Part shown: positions 1 through 19,866 of the stretch, one piece after another
How the letters are laid out: each line of letters starts with the position of its first letter
How positions within the stretch are numbered: position 1 is the stretch's first letter
Source of the DNA: Nemopilema nomurai
Lineage: Eukaryota > Cnidaria > Scyphozoa > Rhizostomeae > Rhizostomatidae
NCBI GenBank assembly: GCA_003864495.1
Contig: ML133383.1
Location: 7,424,880-7,488,879, forward strand
DNA: 64,000 bases
Reading direction: 5' to 3'
Program-made: the position numbers and the translations under genes
The notes under the pieces: generated by a model
Told to the model about the DNA's origin: nothing
The model's database searches: none
Seen by the model: the letters and a program-made list of their open reading frames with translations, nothing else

Positions 1-1
1 C

Positions 2-939
2 AAGCTGTATCATTCTGAAAACGAGACCACTGATGAAAATCTAGTCCAAGATGATGTGCAGGTATTATTGCATTTCTTTATGAGTAAGCTATTTGTATTT
101 TAAACAAGACGCCTGGGCCAAACTTTGAGGACTGTGCATTCTTAGCCACGGGGTGGGGTCTTTTTGCAAAATTTTGAGTGTCAAGCATTTAATGTTGAAG
201 TATTCTTTACGTCTCTCTGAAGAAGTTCAATGGGTGAAATTAACATGAAAGAATTAATTGGTTACACTTTCCTTTATTTTTGGTGAAAAGACAAGAAAAA
301 ACAGTCAGTTCAAGCGTCAATGGTTTTAGAAAAAAGTTTTCTCTAATTTGAAATGATGGATGAAATATTTCTTTTCAGGACAAGGACAAAGTTAGAGTGG
401 ATGGTGAGATAAAACCGCCAAATGGAGACATCTTACCTGATAGCCAAAATGGCGGATCAGATGCAGCCGATCGCTTGTTGCGAGAAAGGCAGATGTGGAA
501 AGGGTACTCATTTTTTCTCAGATATTATGTTTAAAAAGATATTTTCTAAGCTGATTTTTTTGCTGGGCCTTGGTTCGCCAAATATGATGATTTTATCATT
601 TTACGGGATATCAACCAGTTTCTAATTAATGTTTTAATGTCACTCTGAAGCCAACACAGAATACCACTGCCAAACCATAGGGTAACTTAGATTGAATAGG
701 GTAACTTGTCTAATATGCGTTGACGGCTCCTCTTATTTCCTGAAACTTTGGCAACGCAGCTTATCAAAATATTCACTCAAATTTTCAGATCTGAAGAATT
801 TGCGAAGTTGCTCGATGAAGTTTTCGAGAACACAATCTTCAACCTCATGGCAGAGGCAAGCAACGGAGAAATAAACTTGACTGCCAGACCGAGACTTGTT
901 GCACTACCGCCGAGTGCAAAGGGGGCGAGAAAGGCCTAA
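2..939 (+). CDS. 3' end of an unrecognised protein gene (last three exons)
   Basis: Three exons join in one frame: 2-61 (phase 0, donor CAG|GTATTA), 379-503 (acceptor TTTTCAG, donor GG|GTACTC) and 789-939, ending in TAA. They give about 112 C-terminal residues. The first two exons are acidic and polar (many D, E, N, Q), and the second ends RLLRERQMWK. The last exon begins with a probable amphipathic helix (SEEFAKLLDEVFENTIFNLM) and ends in a basic tail (AKGARKA). Acidic linker, short helix and basic tail suggest a scaffold or cytoskeletal protein, but I do not recognise the family. The 5' part lies outside the window. An AATAAA at 1113-1118 probably ends the transcript. The exon chain is well supported by phase; the function is unknown. 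Confidence 0.7.
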
Positions 940-1982
940 TCGATTGTAAATATATTTTAAAGGGCAGTTAAACATCACTTGTTGAGCTTGAAGTATATTA
1001 TTATCAGCCATTACTTCTTGTAATTAATGTTAATTCTGTAATATACGTTGATGCTGTTTTATGTTTTTTATGTGTGCACCTTGTATGATATTATTCGCTT
1101 GTGTCATCTTCGAATAAACCCCTACTAGATGATTTTGTCCCTATTCATAACTATTCTGCCTGTATTGCTGTACGCTGTTTCAAATCGTTTTGAAAACTTT
1201 TTCAACCAGTTAAACTCAAGCAAGAAAGAATTGTCTCTTTTCTTGTTTACATGAAAGATAAGAACTTCTTTCATCGAGTTCGGGCACGATTCAGGCCAAT
1301 TTGGTGCTTTTTTAGCTGATGTTTAGGAAAAGAAATTAAGCCTTATATCTTTTCATAGACTATATCTTCACCATCAATTTTCACCAGAATGCCTTCATTC
1401 GAACACTTATGTCTAGATTTTTTTCTCGGGACAGTGCATTTTTTTATCATCATCGTCATCATCTGAAGCTCTGTATTTCAGTTTGATTACACTACAGCTC
1501 TTTATTTGTCATTTGTGATAGCTTCCCTTTAACTGCGAAATGGGAGCGTGATCTTTATTTCCTGCAAGTTATCCAATTTCCAAGATTCATATTTTTCATA
1601 CAAGACCATTCATCTTTTGATATTAAATTTACCAAATTTTGAGGCAGACGTTTCATACAGCTAGAAAAAGACTTGCCCCCTTTGTTTTTGATGGGAGTTT
1701 TCCTACCTGAAAGGATGGTTGCCTATGTTTTAGCATATGTATCAGTTGAATGGAATTAGCTTCTGAAGATTTGCTGATATCTAAGTTGACAGCTTTACAA
1801 TAGCATGCTCAAAATGAATGAGTTCAAAAGCACAGTTGCTAAAATTTTCTCCTTGACACATGGCAGCCACGTAGTGTATCTAAGAGCAACAGCCACAGGG
1901 ATCCCAGGAATGGCCTAGACCTTTCATCAAAACAAGCAGTCCCTGCAAGTTGCAAATTAAACCGCAGTATTCGGACATCAGT
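940..1982. other. Intergenic: 3' UTR of the partial gene and GMPPA promoter/5' UTR
   Basis: About 1 kb of AT-rich DNA between two co-oriented genes. It holds the AATAAA above and, presumably, the GMPPA promoter. The antisense ORF at 1839-2033 overlaps the GMPPA start and resembles no known protein. No TATA box or repeat stands out. Confidence 0.5.
1113..1118 (+). terminator. Polyadenylation signal AATAAA of the first, partial gene
   Basis: AATAAA stands 174 bp after the stop codon at 937-939 and is the first such hexamer downstream of it. This is inferred from the motif and position only. Confidence 0.5.
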
Positions 1983-4900
1983 ATGGCAGGAAAAAAGCAA
2001 GTGAAAGCGGTGATTGTTGTTGGCGGGCCGCAAAAAGGTAAGCAGTGGTCATTTGCCGTGAAATCGTACTAAATAAAGGCCGATAACAAAATTTTGCAAT
2101 AATCAAAGTCGTTGTTAAGAAGTTTACCCAGAAAGGACAGTCGAAAAGGTGCTCCATATAGTACGTTTTTGTGTCAATCTTACGTATGAAACTAAATTCA
2201 GTATTGTTTTCATCATTTCAGCATTGGTGAAAAGTAAATTGTTATGGCCACAAAGATCAATGGCCGTATCATTATTTTCATTTGAGGCTCTTACTTTCTT
2301 CCAGGAACAAGATTTCGACCCCTCTCATTTGATGTCCCAAAGCCACTGTTTTCTGTTGCTGGAGTACCTTTGATTCAACATCACATAGAAGCATGCAGTA
2401 GGGTAAGAGTCACCCTACGATGTTCCTTTATTAACAGTAGCATAGCCTCAACTGGTAGACAAAAAGAATGTAATAGCTTATATTAAAATCTAAATACCTT
2501 TCTCTTTTCAATTACAGCTTAAAAGTAAAATCTGTTTATTTTATTTTATGCTATGAAATATGTGTTCAATAGCACTCTATAATATGCAGGTTATATAAAA
2601 TTCATCTGATTTTCTATTCTTGCAGGTGGATGGTTTGACTGAGATAATTTTGCTAGGATATTACCAGTCAAATGAACATATTGCTAAATTTATTGAAGAA
2701 ATGAAAAAGGAATTTAATATACCAATAAGGTATGTTCAGTATTTACTGTTAGCACTACAACCTTCAGTTTCAACTATACCATGAGTTGTGTAATTATCAT
2801 TACTTCTGTACCAGTTATTTTCAAGATTTTGCTGACAGAATATGAATTTCCTTGACTTACCCCAACAAATTTATTTTAATGACTACAGTTATTCCTTCTA
2901 TTATAGATACTTGCAGGAATACGATCCCCTTGGCACTGGTGGTGGACTGTACCTTTTCAGAGATCAGATTCAAGCAGGGAATCCTGAGGCCATTATTGTC
3001 ATTCACTCAGACATTTTCTGCATCCCTCCACTAAATGAGATGCTTGATTTCTTTAGAAAAATAAATGCAGAAGAGTGTGGGAAGTTTGTCATACTTGGAA
3101 CACAGGTACTGCTTTGAATTTCAAGCACACACTTAAAGGGCAATTAATGATATCTTTTCTTTCAGCCTTCTTTGAAAGAGTAGTTTTGATGAAAGTTTAA
3201 ATCAAGCAGCATGTACCTAAAAGAGATATTTTCAGGTGTTATTAACCATTGCCTGCTTGCAATCACTGCCTGTCCTCTTAATTTCACACTATCAATACAT
3301 GCTGGTTGTTAACTTTAGTGAACATTAACATTAGATAAACAGTTGGCTCTTTGATCAGAAGTGTTGAAATGTTTGCACCATTTCAATGCTAGCTAATATT
3401 TTAAGGGTTAGCAGTTTTTTCCCTAATTCTGAATGGAATTTTTGTTTTTTGATTAGTTTTATTTTACTTTCATTTTCAAGGGTATACTTCATGCACTGCC
3501 ATTAAATACACCATCTATTCATATTTCACCTATTCTGCAGGTTTCAGACACCATACCATACATCACAAACAAAGTAAACATCCCACCACAATTTCATATT
3601 TTTCACTTCAATTAATAAACTTAACACCATTAAGCTATTTCCCATCATAATGTTAATTGCTAAATTTCATTATTAGTTTACACAACTATATGATACTCCA
3701 TCTGCAAATCCAATGCTTTATTTCTAGTCACCATGTCTCATTTTTCTTTAATGTTTTATGTTATTCACACTCACATTTTGCCAGCCAAATGTATGTTTTA
3801 GCAATGCTTTGGTGCATACATAATTGTAAGATGATCTTACTCTGATCTTATTGGTAAGCTTAGGCAGCGGGAAGGATCTCTGGAGAATATCAGATGAAGT
3901 ATATTGGCTTTTTGTGGCTGGGCCAATCCTTTATCATGATTATATTATCAGTGCAAGTGTACATTATGCTTCAATTTTAAGAAGATTTCAAAAGCTTCTG
4001 TATTGGGTCATTAGAAAATTCACTTTGTCTTTAGGCAGCGCCAACACAAACATCGGACCTAGGAAATATTGTAGTGGATCCGGCAACTTCAGAGGTGTGT
4101 GAGGACTAGATTTTGTCACTTTTTCTAATCAGCAAAAAAATTGCTTTTTGCTTTAAATGCTTCTTTCACACTGGTTTTTATCCCTTCCCTGTTTTGGAGA
4201 GATGTCAACTAAACCCATCTTTTATATGTCTGAAAACTCTATTATGTAAACAAATATCATATCTATGTTTTTTCATTTGCGCTACTTGTGAGCTTTTCAG
4301 GTTTCACTTTCATCATGAAAAACTTTTGAATTCTAGGTACTGCACTATGTTGAAAAGCCAGAGAACTATGTTAGTTCAATTGTGAACTGTGGTGTTTACA
4401 TGTTTGATCAAGGCATCTTTTCATGTTTGGCTGACGTTTTTCAGAAAAAGTCAGCATTGGTTAAGTACGTCTCTACAATTAGTTCCACTCTCTCCATTGC
4501 TTTATATTGCTAGTTAGAAAGAACACTTTGAAACATTAAGAATATTACTCAAAATCAAAAGCAAATGAATCCAAAGAATGTGGATTCCTTGTGTTTTGCT
4601 TAGGTAAAGTTGATCTACTGATCTTTGCCTAAAAGTTTAAATGATGTACAGCACTTTTCAATCTTCATGCTTCTATTCAGTTAATTATTCATACTTTATT
4701 AAATCAAGCAAATGTATTGTTCTTATACCATGTGAATATGGCCACTGATTTACAGTAGGCTGCATAAAATTAAATCTCATTTTTTTTCCTTTTTATAACA
4801 GCGATGATGGTCCTTGTGCAAACCCTGCCTCAATGATGCTTGGGAAAGACATCTTTTCTCCCCTGGCTGGGCAAGGCAAAGTTTTCTTGCATCTCATGAA

Positions 4901-7900
4901 ACATGCATTTTGGGGCTCAATGAAAAGTGCAGGGTAAATATTTGCATACTGACCTTGTTAGAGTTAGGGGATAATTGACAAAAATGCTCCTGTGAATTTA
5001 TCACCAAATTAACAGACTGTTATTGATAGACAATCTCAGAGGCCGTGAAAAATTGATCATAGTGGAGCTTGCTTTGTTTTTTATCACAGCTTTCAAAGTA
5101 TTTGAAAATTGATCTTATATGTTTAATCTGGAATTTGATGCTTCTAAAGAGGCACTAAAACTGCACATGTGCATTATTCTGTGCTAAATTTAGCTGCTTG
5201 GGGCAGAAGTAACTAATCCTTTATTTGGGATATCTACCTTCACCTTGACTGCTACCTTGCTGTAGTCTGTTTTTTTTCTATTGACTTCATTTTCAACTTC
5301 CACATTTTTCTTGTAATTTATTTTCAATGTCAATAGATTTGCATACAAATCTTGTTTCCTAATGCACCATGTCTTTATCTAGATCTGCAATTTATGCAAG
5401 CCGGCAGTACTTGGCATCTTATCGGAAACATCATAAAGAGAGACTTACAGACAATGCTGAAGAAAATGTAGCTATTTTAGGTAGGCAGTGTTTGGCCATG
5501 AAAGATAGCATTTAAGACCTCCCTGTTGTCTTTGATTTTACACATGACTGTTTTATTTTCAAAATGATTTGCCACAGGTTATTAAAAAAACCCAGTTATC
5601 TTATAGTCACCTTGCTTTGCATGATTGTTACAGACACATATGCAAGTTTTTATTATTGAATTTGAACAAGCATTTCTTTTTGTCCAATGTGTTATATCTT
5701 CATTAATAGGAGATGTCTTTATTCACCCATCTGCAACTGTACACCCAACAGCAAAAGTAAGTTATATGGCAATCATTCATTCATTTATTCATTCATGCAT
5801 TCAGTCTTTTGTTAATTCATTCATTGATTAATTCATTCGTCCATTTGCCCATTCATTTGTTCATTCATTTATTGATTAATTCATTTGTCCATTCGAGCAT
5901 TTGTTCTGAATCAAATATGAAATTTTATATTCAGGTTAGTTTTGCAAAATTCGTGTGTCAGTTGTATTAGATTTCCAAGAAATATTCACAATTTCTACTT
6001 TTCGCTGCAGATAGGCCCAAACGTTACGATTGGTAAGGACTGCCGAATCGGTCCAGGTGCAAGGGTGCGAGAGTCAATTGTCCTTGATGGAGCGGAAATT
6101 GATGTATGTTTATTATTTCACTTATTATAAAACATTTGCTTCTGCAGTTCTCTTACGTCTTCGCAGTTTAAACATAAAATGACATTTAGCGTTGAAGACA
6201 TAGCAAGCTTTACATATCTAACTTCGCTTTGTCAATGGGAATCTTTTATGGAGATATTCTGAACATTCTTGAGGAATCTTCGCATCCAAAATTTCACGGA
6301 CTCTTTTTGGCACTGACGCCCTGTGTGATTCAGAAATTTTTCGCTAGAAGGAAAGCTCAACTAATGTTCGATAACACGAACACAATCGCAATATTCGAGA
6401 TTTCATTTTCTTTTAGTGCACGCGTACAGTTCTTAACTTGAAGCTTCTTGCTCTACCAAAAGGCAAAATTTTTATTAAACCTGTGAGACACTCTAAGAAT
6501 GAAATGAAGACTAAACAAGCAATCTAGATTCTATCAGCGATAATTTGTTTCTTTTTAAAACCCTCTGTCTACTCAAGTTATTGCAAAATGCGACTATATG
6601 TTTATTAACTTTGACTGTTGTTTTTATCAAGTGAGATTTGTATTGAATTTGCTTGTTTATGAATATTGGGTCCTTTTGGGACCAGTAAGCCTAGAAATCT
6701 ACCCCTCCTTTGATACTCCAAGTTATGAACAAGACACTACCCCCTTTTTTTCTGTAGATAGATGCGTTTGATAATTAAACATCCTGATTCTTTCTTTTGT
6801 AACGTTATCCTCATTTTATCTTTGTGCTTCGATTCCAGTCCCACAGTTGTGTGCTGTTCAGCATCATTGGATGGAAGTGCTACGTGGGCGCTTGGTGCAG
6901 GGTAGAGGGCACACCCCAAGAGCCTTGTGCCAACTTCCCCCATGCATTAGTGCCGAATGAATCGCTGTTCCTGTCGGATGGCAAATTGATTCCTTCAATT
7001 ACAGTTCTTGGTATGTTTTGTATTTTGTTTCCCATCGTAACACTATAGCAATTATTTGTATGGATCATCCCCAAGTTTATCAACTCGTTGACCTTTTAGT
7101 TGCACTGCCGCACTTATCATTTCTTCCTTACATACATTACATACATACATACTTACTTTACATACTTACATTACATACTTACATTACATCTGTTTTTACC
7201 TGTTTTTAGATTTCTCTCCAATCTTTCCATGTACTCATTTTCAATTCTTGTCCCTTGAAGCTTATTTTTTTTAATCGGTCGTTCTCTATTTGCATTTTCC
7301 GTTACCCCTTTCATTTCAACCTTTTATTTTTTCAACAAGGGCAAATGAATTATTTTAGCTTAATAGGACACAAACCTGCAAAAAATAACAAGAATATTTG
7401 CGGTGAAAATTCATTTTTTCTGATCATACTGCCTTTAGGATTACCTTTTTCTTCGAAGAAACCATAAGTCATATTGCTCAAGGGGAATCACGTGGGCACT
7501 GCTTTGTCAATGTTTTGAATTCATAAGTCCGTTTCTTAGACCAGAGCTCCTTTACTCTGCTTATCTTTAATGATTTTGTCAATTTCGTTGGCACAACTTA
7601 TCTCCTATATACCCTCTTCTTGGCCGATGCTATTTTCGTCCTTACCTTGGAAACAATGCTGCAGATGGCATTTGGTCTCGTAAAGTTTTTGATTTGTTCG
7701 TTGTTACACAAAGTTTTTGATTGATTATGTTCGTTGCTACACAATAGGACATGCCCACAACCTTTCCAGGCACAAACTTTCAAACGTTTGAAATGTTTGT
7801 TTCTGTTTCCAGGTTGCAACGTCACAACAATGAGTGGAAGCATCATCCTAAATTCAATCGTACTGCCGCACAAAGACCTAGGCACGAGCTACAAGAATGA

Positions 7901-7913
7901 AATAATTCTATAA
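1983..7913 (+). CDS. GMPPA: Mannose-1-phosphate guanyltransferase alpha (GMPPA), 12 exons
   Basis: Exons 1983-2037, 2305-2402, 2626-2729, 2907-3105, 4035-4094, 4337-4464, 4802-4933, 5383-5480, 5710-5756, 6011-6103, 6839-7010 and 7813-7913 join in frame to 428 residues (human about 420). GMPPA is the regulatory partner of GMPPB, which makes GDP-mannose from mannose-1-phosphate and GTP in the cytosol. Residues about 7-270 form the nucleotidyltransferase-like domain: [13 protein letters not shown] near residue 14, then [20 protein letters not shown] and VLHYVEKP. From about 290 a left-handed beta-helix follows, with hexapeptide-type runs such as [12 protein letters not shown] and [22 protein letters not shown]. 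The C-terminus [12 protein letters not shown]...NEIIL matches the family closely. The GGPQKGTRFRP form and the EGTPQEP...LFLSDGKL loop near the C-terminus point to the alpha rather than the beta subunit. ATG 1983 is chosen because the conserved [10 protein letters not shown] follows at once. The gene is tail to tail with SRP54. Confidence 0.95.
5771..5900. repeat. Degenerate (ATTC)n microsatellite in a GMPPA intron
   Basis: About 130 bp dominated by CATT/ATTC units with interruptions (TTTATTCATTCATGCATTC and similar), lying between the exons ending at 5756 and starting at 6011. It begins 14 bp after the donor site. Confidence 0.8.
7130..7191. repeat. ACAT/TTACATAC-type microsatellite in the last GMPPA intron
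   Basis: Tandem CATA units merge into repeats of the type TTACATACTTACATTACA. They lie between the exons ending at 7010 and starting at 7813. Confidence 0.8.
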
Positions 7914-9252
7914 ATCATCCATCAACAGCAGTAATTCTATACACCATCCATCAAACATCCTAGTTGTACTACCTGTCCAGAGAATTTGTGTACTAGAAGA
8001 CTAAAGGGTGAAAATCACCTCTATGGAAAACTTTTCTAGTTATTCGAGCTAGTGCTGAAAATAATATTGAATTAGGTGCAGTGTTTGCAATTGTACTCTG
8101 AAAGTAGTTGAAAAATGGTCATTATTTTTGCTTCGTTTTGTCATTTTTAATGTGTAATCGAAATAGATTAAATGAATTTATATGGACGGATAGATGTGGT
8201 AGAGACATGTATTGCTTGCAGAGGTCCACTTGCTTGCAGAGGTTCATTTGCTTGTTTGGTCCATTCGTTTCTCAAATGGATGTGATTTGATACGCTTCTT
8301 CTGTGCGCCATCATCGGCTCTGTAGCATTGATCTCTTTTTATTCAGAAAAGAAGACCATTTGTGCCCCATTCATTAGATGGGGGTACATTTCCTATATTG
8401 ATTAGGTGTAAATATCGACAGGTTTGTTCAAAAACGCGAAGCAGAAAATTTATTTTGAATGCACACATGACCGAAGTTGTTCTATCCTGAAATCTTTTGT
8501 AGAGCTTCTAGCAACGGTTGCCAAAAAAATTCGAAAAACATCCAAATGTCTCTCTGTTGACTGATAACATACTATATTCCTAAACACCTAAACGTATTGA
8601 GGTGGTTCTTATGATGAGACCTGGTCAAGGTGAAATAGCAACAAACAAATCGAATGTCGTGAGATCTTTAGCTTCAAAGACACAAAGAGAAAATGTGAAC
8701 GGTCGACAAAGTATGATGAAATTCAATTGAGTTGTATGTATAGAAACTCATTTAACGTCAGTTCCTTTCTTTTTATGATAAACGAGCGAACAATAATCAT
8801 ATTCAATCCTATCCACGTACAAAGTCTATTTAATTTTATATCGCTGTTGAAAGTGGGGAAGGATGAAGGGTTTGGCGAGTTCACTAACTTGAAAAGAGCA
8901 ACAAAAACTTGATGTCTTAAGTTGTACGAAATGCGGGTGCTAGGGTGAAATTTGCATGAATGCAAATTAAGGGCAGTTTCTTTCATACGAATTCTCGTGA
9001 CACTTCGACTTTTTACGTTCTCTGTATATCTTCCTTCTTGCTATCGCTACTTATATCCTAGCTGATCCAACCCCATTGAGCTATTCGGATTTGAAGAAAG
9101 ACCTATCACTTAGCATAAATATTCTTCACTAAAAATTTTCCAATATCAGCTACTTTGAAAATACCCTAATCCGCCGCTAAAACGTTACGTTTGCTTAAAG
9201 ACTCAAATATACAGGGCTTCAATATTACATTTATTCACTGACAAATCAACAT
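7914..9252. other. Intergenic between convergent GMPPA and SRP54
   Basis: About 1.3 kb of AT-rich DNA holding the 3' UTRs of two genes that end towards each other. Nearly overlapping antisense ORFs at 8723-8986 and 8727-8912 look random. No exon or mobile element was recognised. Confidence 0.5.
9230..9235 (-). terminator. Polyadenylation signal AATAAA of SRP54
   Basis: TTTATT on the plus strand reads AATAAA on the minus strand and lies 18 bp past the SRP54 stop codon. If used, the 3' UTR would be very short. Other, more distal signals are possible. Confidence 0.45.
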
Positions 9253-17813
<8,561 letters not shown>

Positions 17814-18923
17814 TCAGATGAACTTGTCTGCAGACACAATTGCATACAGTTGACTGCCAGCAGTCTCAAGTCTGTCGTGGTACTCTACATGTTTGTAATT
17901 ACATTCTGGAACTCCTTCAAACCCATACATTGCCCCAAAGCATGCACCTGCTATAACCCCTGTAGAGTCATTGTCTCCTCCGTGTAGCATCCCATGATGA
18001 CAAAGCTTCACCCAATCATTGCCAGATGCCAGAAGTGCATCATATGCGATCATAGGAGCATCATGTCCACTGGAGCCGCCCCAGCTTCTGAATGCAAGCG
18101 ATTTATAAAATGCATCACGTGCTTCCACATCGTACACTTCAGGGAACACTGGTTCCGTCGTTCCACCTAGTATCCCTCTTGCTAGGAGATACTTCTCCCA
18201 AGAGGTCTTAAAATACTCCCAAGCTTCAACGTTTTCATCAACAAAGTAGCCACTTTCTCTAATGTAATCTAATGCTTTTGGTAGCAGATGTGTTAGTTTA
18301 GCTCCCCACTCTTTAACAGGGACCTGTTTTACTGCCATTGCTGTAAAAAGAGCGCTAGCGAAACTGCCTAAGAAGCCTGTTGGGTGGTGATGTGTCATCC
18401 TTCCCGATTCTATACTCACTTTGATAAGTTTGCTTAAACAGCTTTCATCGTCTATGGCTGGGTATCTCAACCCTATACACATCGATCTCATTGCTGCCCC
18501 GCACCCTCCACCGTGTTTGTTGAAGGGTATTCGATAACCGTTGGGGACATTAGGTCGTAGCTGGCTACAGCTGTTCATTGTGGTCGCTCCAGGCGCCCTC
18601 CCTGCCATGTCTCTAACTACGATCCATTTATATGCTGCAGCAATTTCTGCAAAAAGAGATTCGTCGTCTGCATTGCTTTTTTTGACGAGGCTCTCCGCTG
18701 TTGCTAAACTCAGAACAGTATCGTCACTGACTAGCCAACTGTTTGGTTTAATGTGCAACTTGGGCACACCTCCTAGGCCTTTTAGCTCATTGTGGATGCT
18801 TGATCCAACGAAGTTGAATTCCCACCTGCCATTTTTGTAGCCTAGTGCGTCCCCCACACCACTGAGAACCATGGAAGCTTCATACCTTGTTTGAAGGCCC
18901 GTCCTCCCGACTTCTTCCGCCAT
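17814..18923 (-). CDS. ADPRH: ADP-ribosylarginine hydrolase (ARH1/ADPRH), intronless
   Basis: One uninterrupted 369-residue ORF. ARH1 enzymes hydrolyse the N-glycosidic bond between ADP-ribose and arginine, reversing mono-ADP-ribosylation in the cytosol, using two Mg2+ ions. The all-helical fold starts with ASMVLSGVGDALGYKNGRWEF (here at residues 16-36). The metal-binding and catalytic signatures are present: SDDT at 66-69 and HGGDNDST at 314-321. Also conserved are DMAGRAPG (105-112), PFNKHGGGCGAAMRSMCIGL (from 133), SGRMTHHHPTG (173-183) and WGGSSGHDAPMIAYDA (281-296). Length equals the family norm (human 357) with a short extra N-terminus. The GYKNGRWEF and GRMTHHHP signatures favour ARH1 over ARH2/ARH3. 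The first ATG at 18923 is used; no closer Met precedes the conserved start. All metal-site residues I can judge are intact, so it should be active. Lack of introns is odd beside the neighbours. Confidence 0.95.
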   Translation of the reverse strand: MAEEVGRTGLQTRYEASMVLSGVGDALGYKNGRWEFNFVGSSIHNELKGLGGVPKLHIKPNSWLVSDDTVLSLATAESLVKKSNADDESLFAEIAAAYKWIVVRDMAGRAPGATTMNSCSQLRPNVPNGYRIPFNKHGGGCGAAMRSMCIGLRYPAIDDESCLSKLIKVSIESGRMTHHHPTGFLGSFASALFTAMAVKQVPVKEWGAKLTHLLPKALDYIRESGYFVDENVEAWEYFKTSWEKYLLARGILGGTTEPVFPEVYDVEARDAFYKSLAFRSWGGSSGHDAPMIAYDALLASGNDWVKLCHHGMLHGGDNDSTGVIAGACFGAMYGFEGVPECNYKHVEYHDRLETAGSQLYAIVSADKFI

Positions 18924-19598
18924 TTTTCATAGGCTTTTGCTGTTGTTGCTGGGTGCCATTGTTTTTCTCTTTCCTAGTGACATCGCAACATTGTTCTTTT
19001 ATCCACTGCTGACAAAGCAGGTATTAATTGGTTGGACTTCGTAGCTGCCGGTTTCCCTCGAATTTTCAGTTTGATAATGTTCGTTGAAAATTGTTGAAGC
19101 GAGTCACGTTGTGCATAGGAAATGAAACTCTTTTTTGCTTACATCAATCATTTTGTTTGTTTCTCTGAAGTTGGGACAAACCGAAACTGACCATCCATTA
19201 TCACTTATTTACAAAGATGAACCAAGCCTGGATCTAGACCTTCCAATTGATATGACGGTGAACTGAAATCTCATAACAGTTTCTGTTTATGATAATTTGT
19301 CTTTAACTTCATAATTATGCTTTTCAAGGAAAGCAAATTATCAAACGTATTTCCGACTCAACTTGTTTACAAGGTCCTTGTGAGAGAATACAAACAACTG
19401 ATTGTATCGTCTTCGTCGAATTTCGTTATTGGCGAAAGCTGCTATACTTGCAATTCAACACAATATTCAAATTGCAATGAAATTTCCCAAATTCCGTATT
19501 AGTTGCCTGAGTCGTCAAACTTTTAGAGTCAAATTACAAACTCGTGTGTTGGGTATCACTCCATTATCCCACATGTGCAATCCAGATAACCTAGTCAT

Positions 19599-19645
19599 AG
19601 TGATAATCACTGTTCTGAAGCAAAAATTCCATAGTGATAATCACT
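19599..19645. repeat. Two copies of a 13-bp palindrome
   Basis: AGTGATAATCACT (perfect arms AGTGAT/ATCACT around one A) occurs at 19599-19611 and 19633-19645, each inside a 16-bp direct repeat CATAGTGATAATCACT. The copies begin 34 bp apart, about 680 bp upstream of the ARH1 start codon. Confidence 0.8.
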
Positions 19646-19685
19646 CTGGAAAAATCAGATGTCAAGTCATGCCTATTGTACAAAT

Positions 19686-19866
19686 CCAGGGACGTAGGGA
19701 GAATCTAAAAAGTAGGGAGGGACCAGATCAGTAAGGAGCACATGGTCACTCCCACTTTTGGTTTTGGAAGGGGCACATTTGGTTCTCGCAGGGGCATTAT
19801 TTGGATTTGAATGGTTGCTGCATGGTTTGCCAAAAAGTAGGGGGCCATCCGGTCCCTACGTCATTA
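19686..19866. mobile_element. Short non-autonomous element with inverted ends and a 7-bp direct repeat
   Basis: The 181-bp segment begins CCAGGGACGTAGGGA and ends TCCCTACGTCATTA, so a 10-bp core GACGTAGGGA is exactly inverted (19691-19700 and 19853-19862). A further AAAAAGTAGGG motif lies inside each end, also inverted. It is flanked by TACAAAT on both sides (19679-19685 and 19867-19873), as expected of a target-site duplication. It has no coding capacity. I cannot assign it to a superfamily. Confidence 0.6.

Noticed and set aside
3851..4102. 83-aa ORF in a GMPPA intron with LGSGK near its start
   Set aside because: It resembles a P-loop only by chance; it overlaps the real exon 4035-4094 in another frame.
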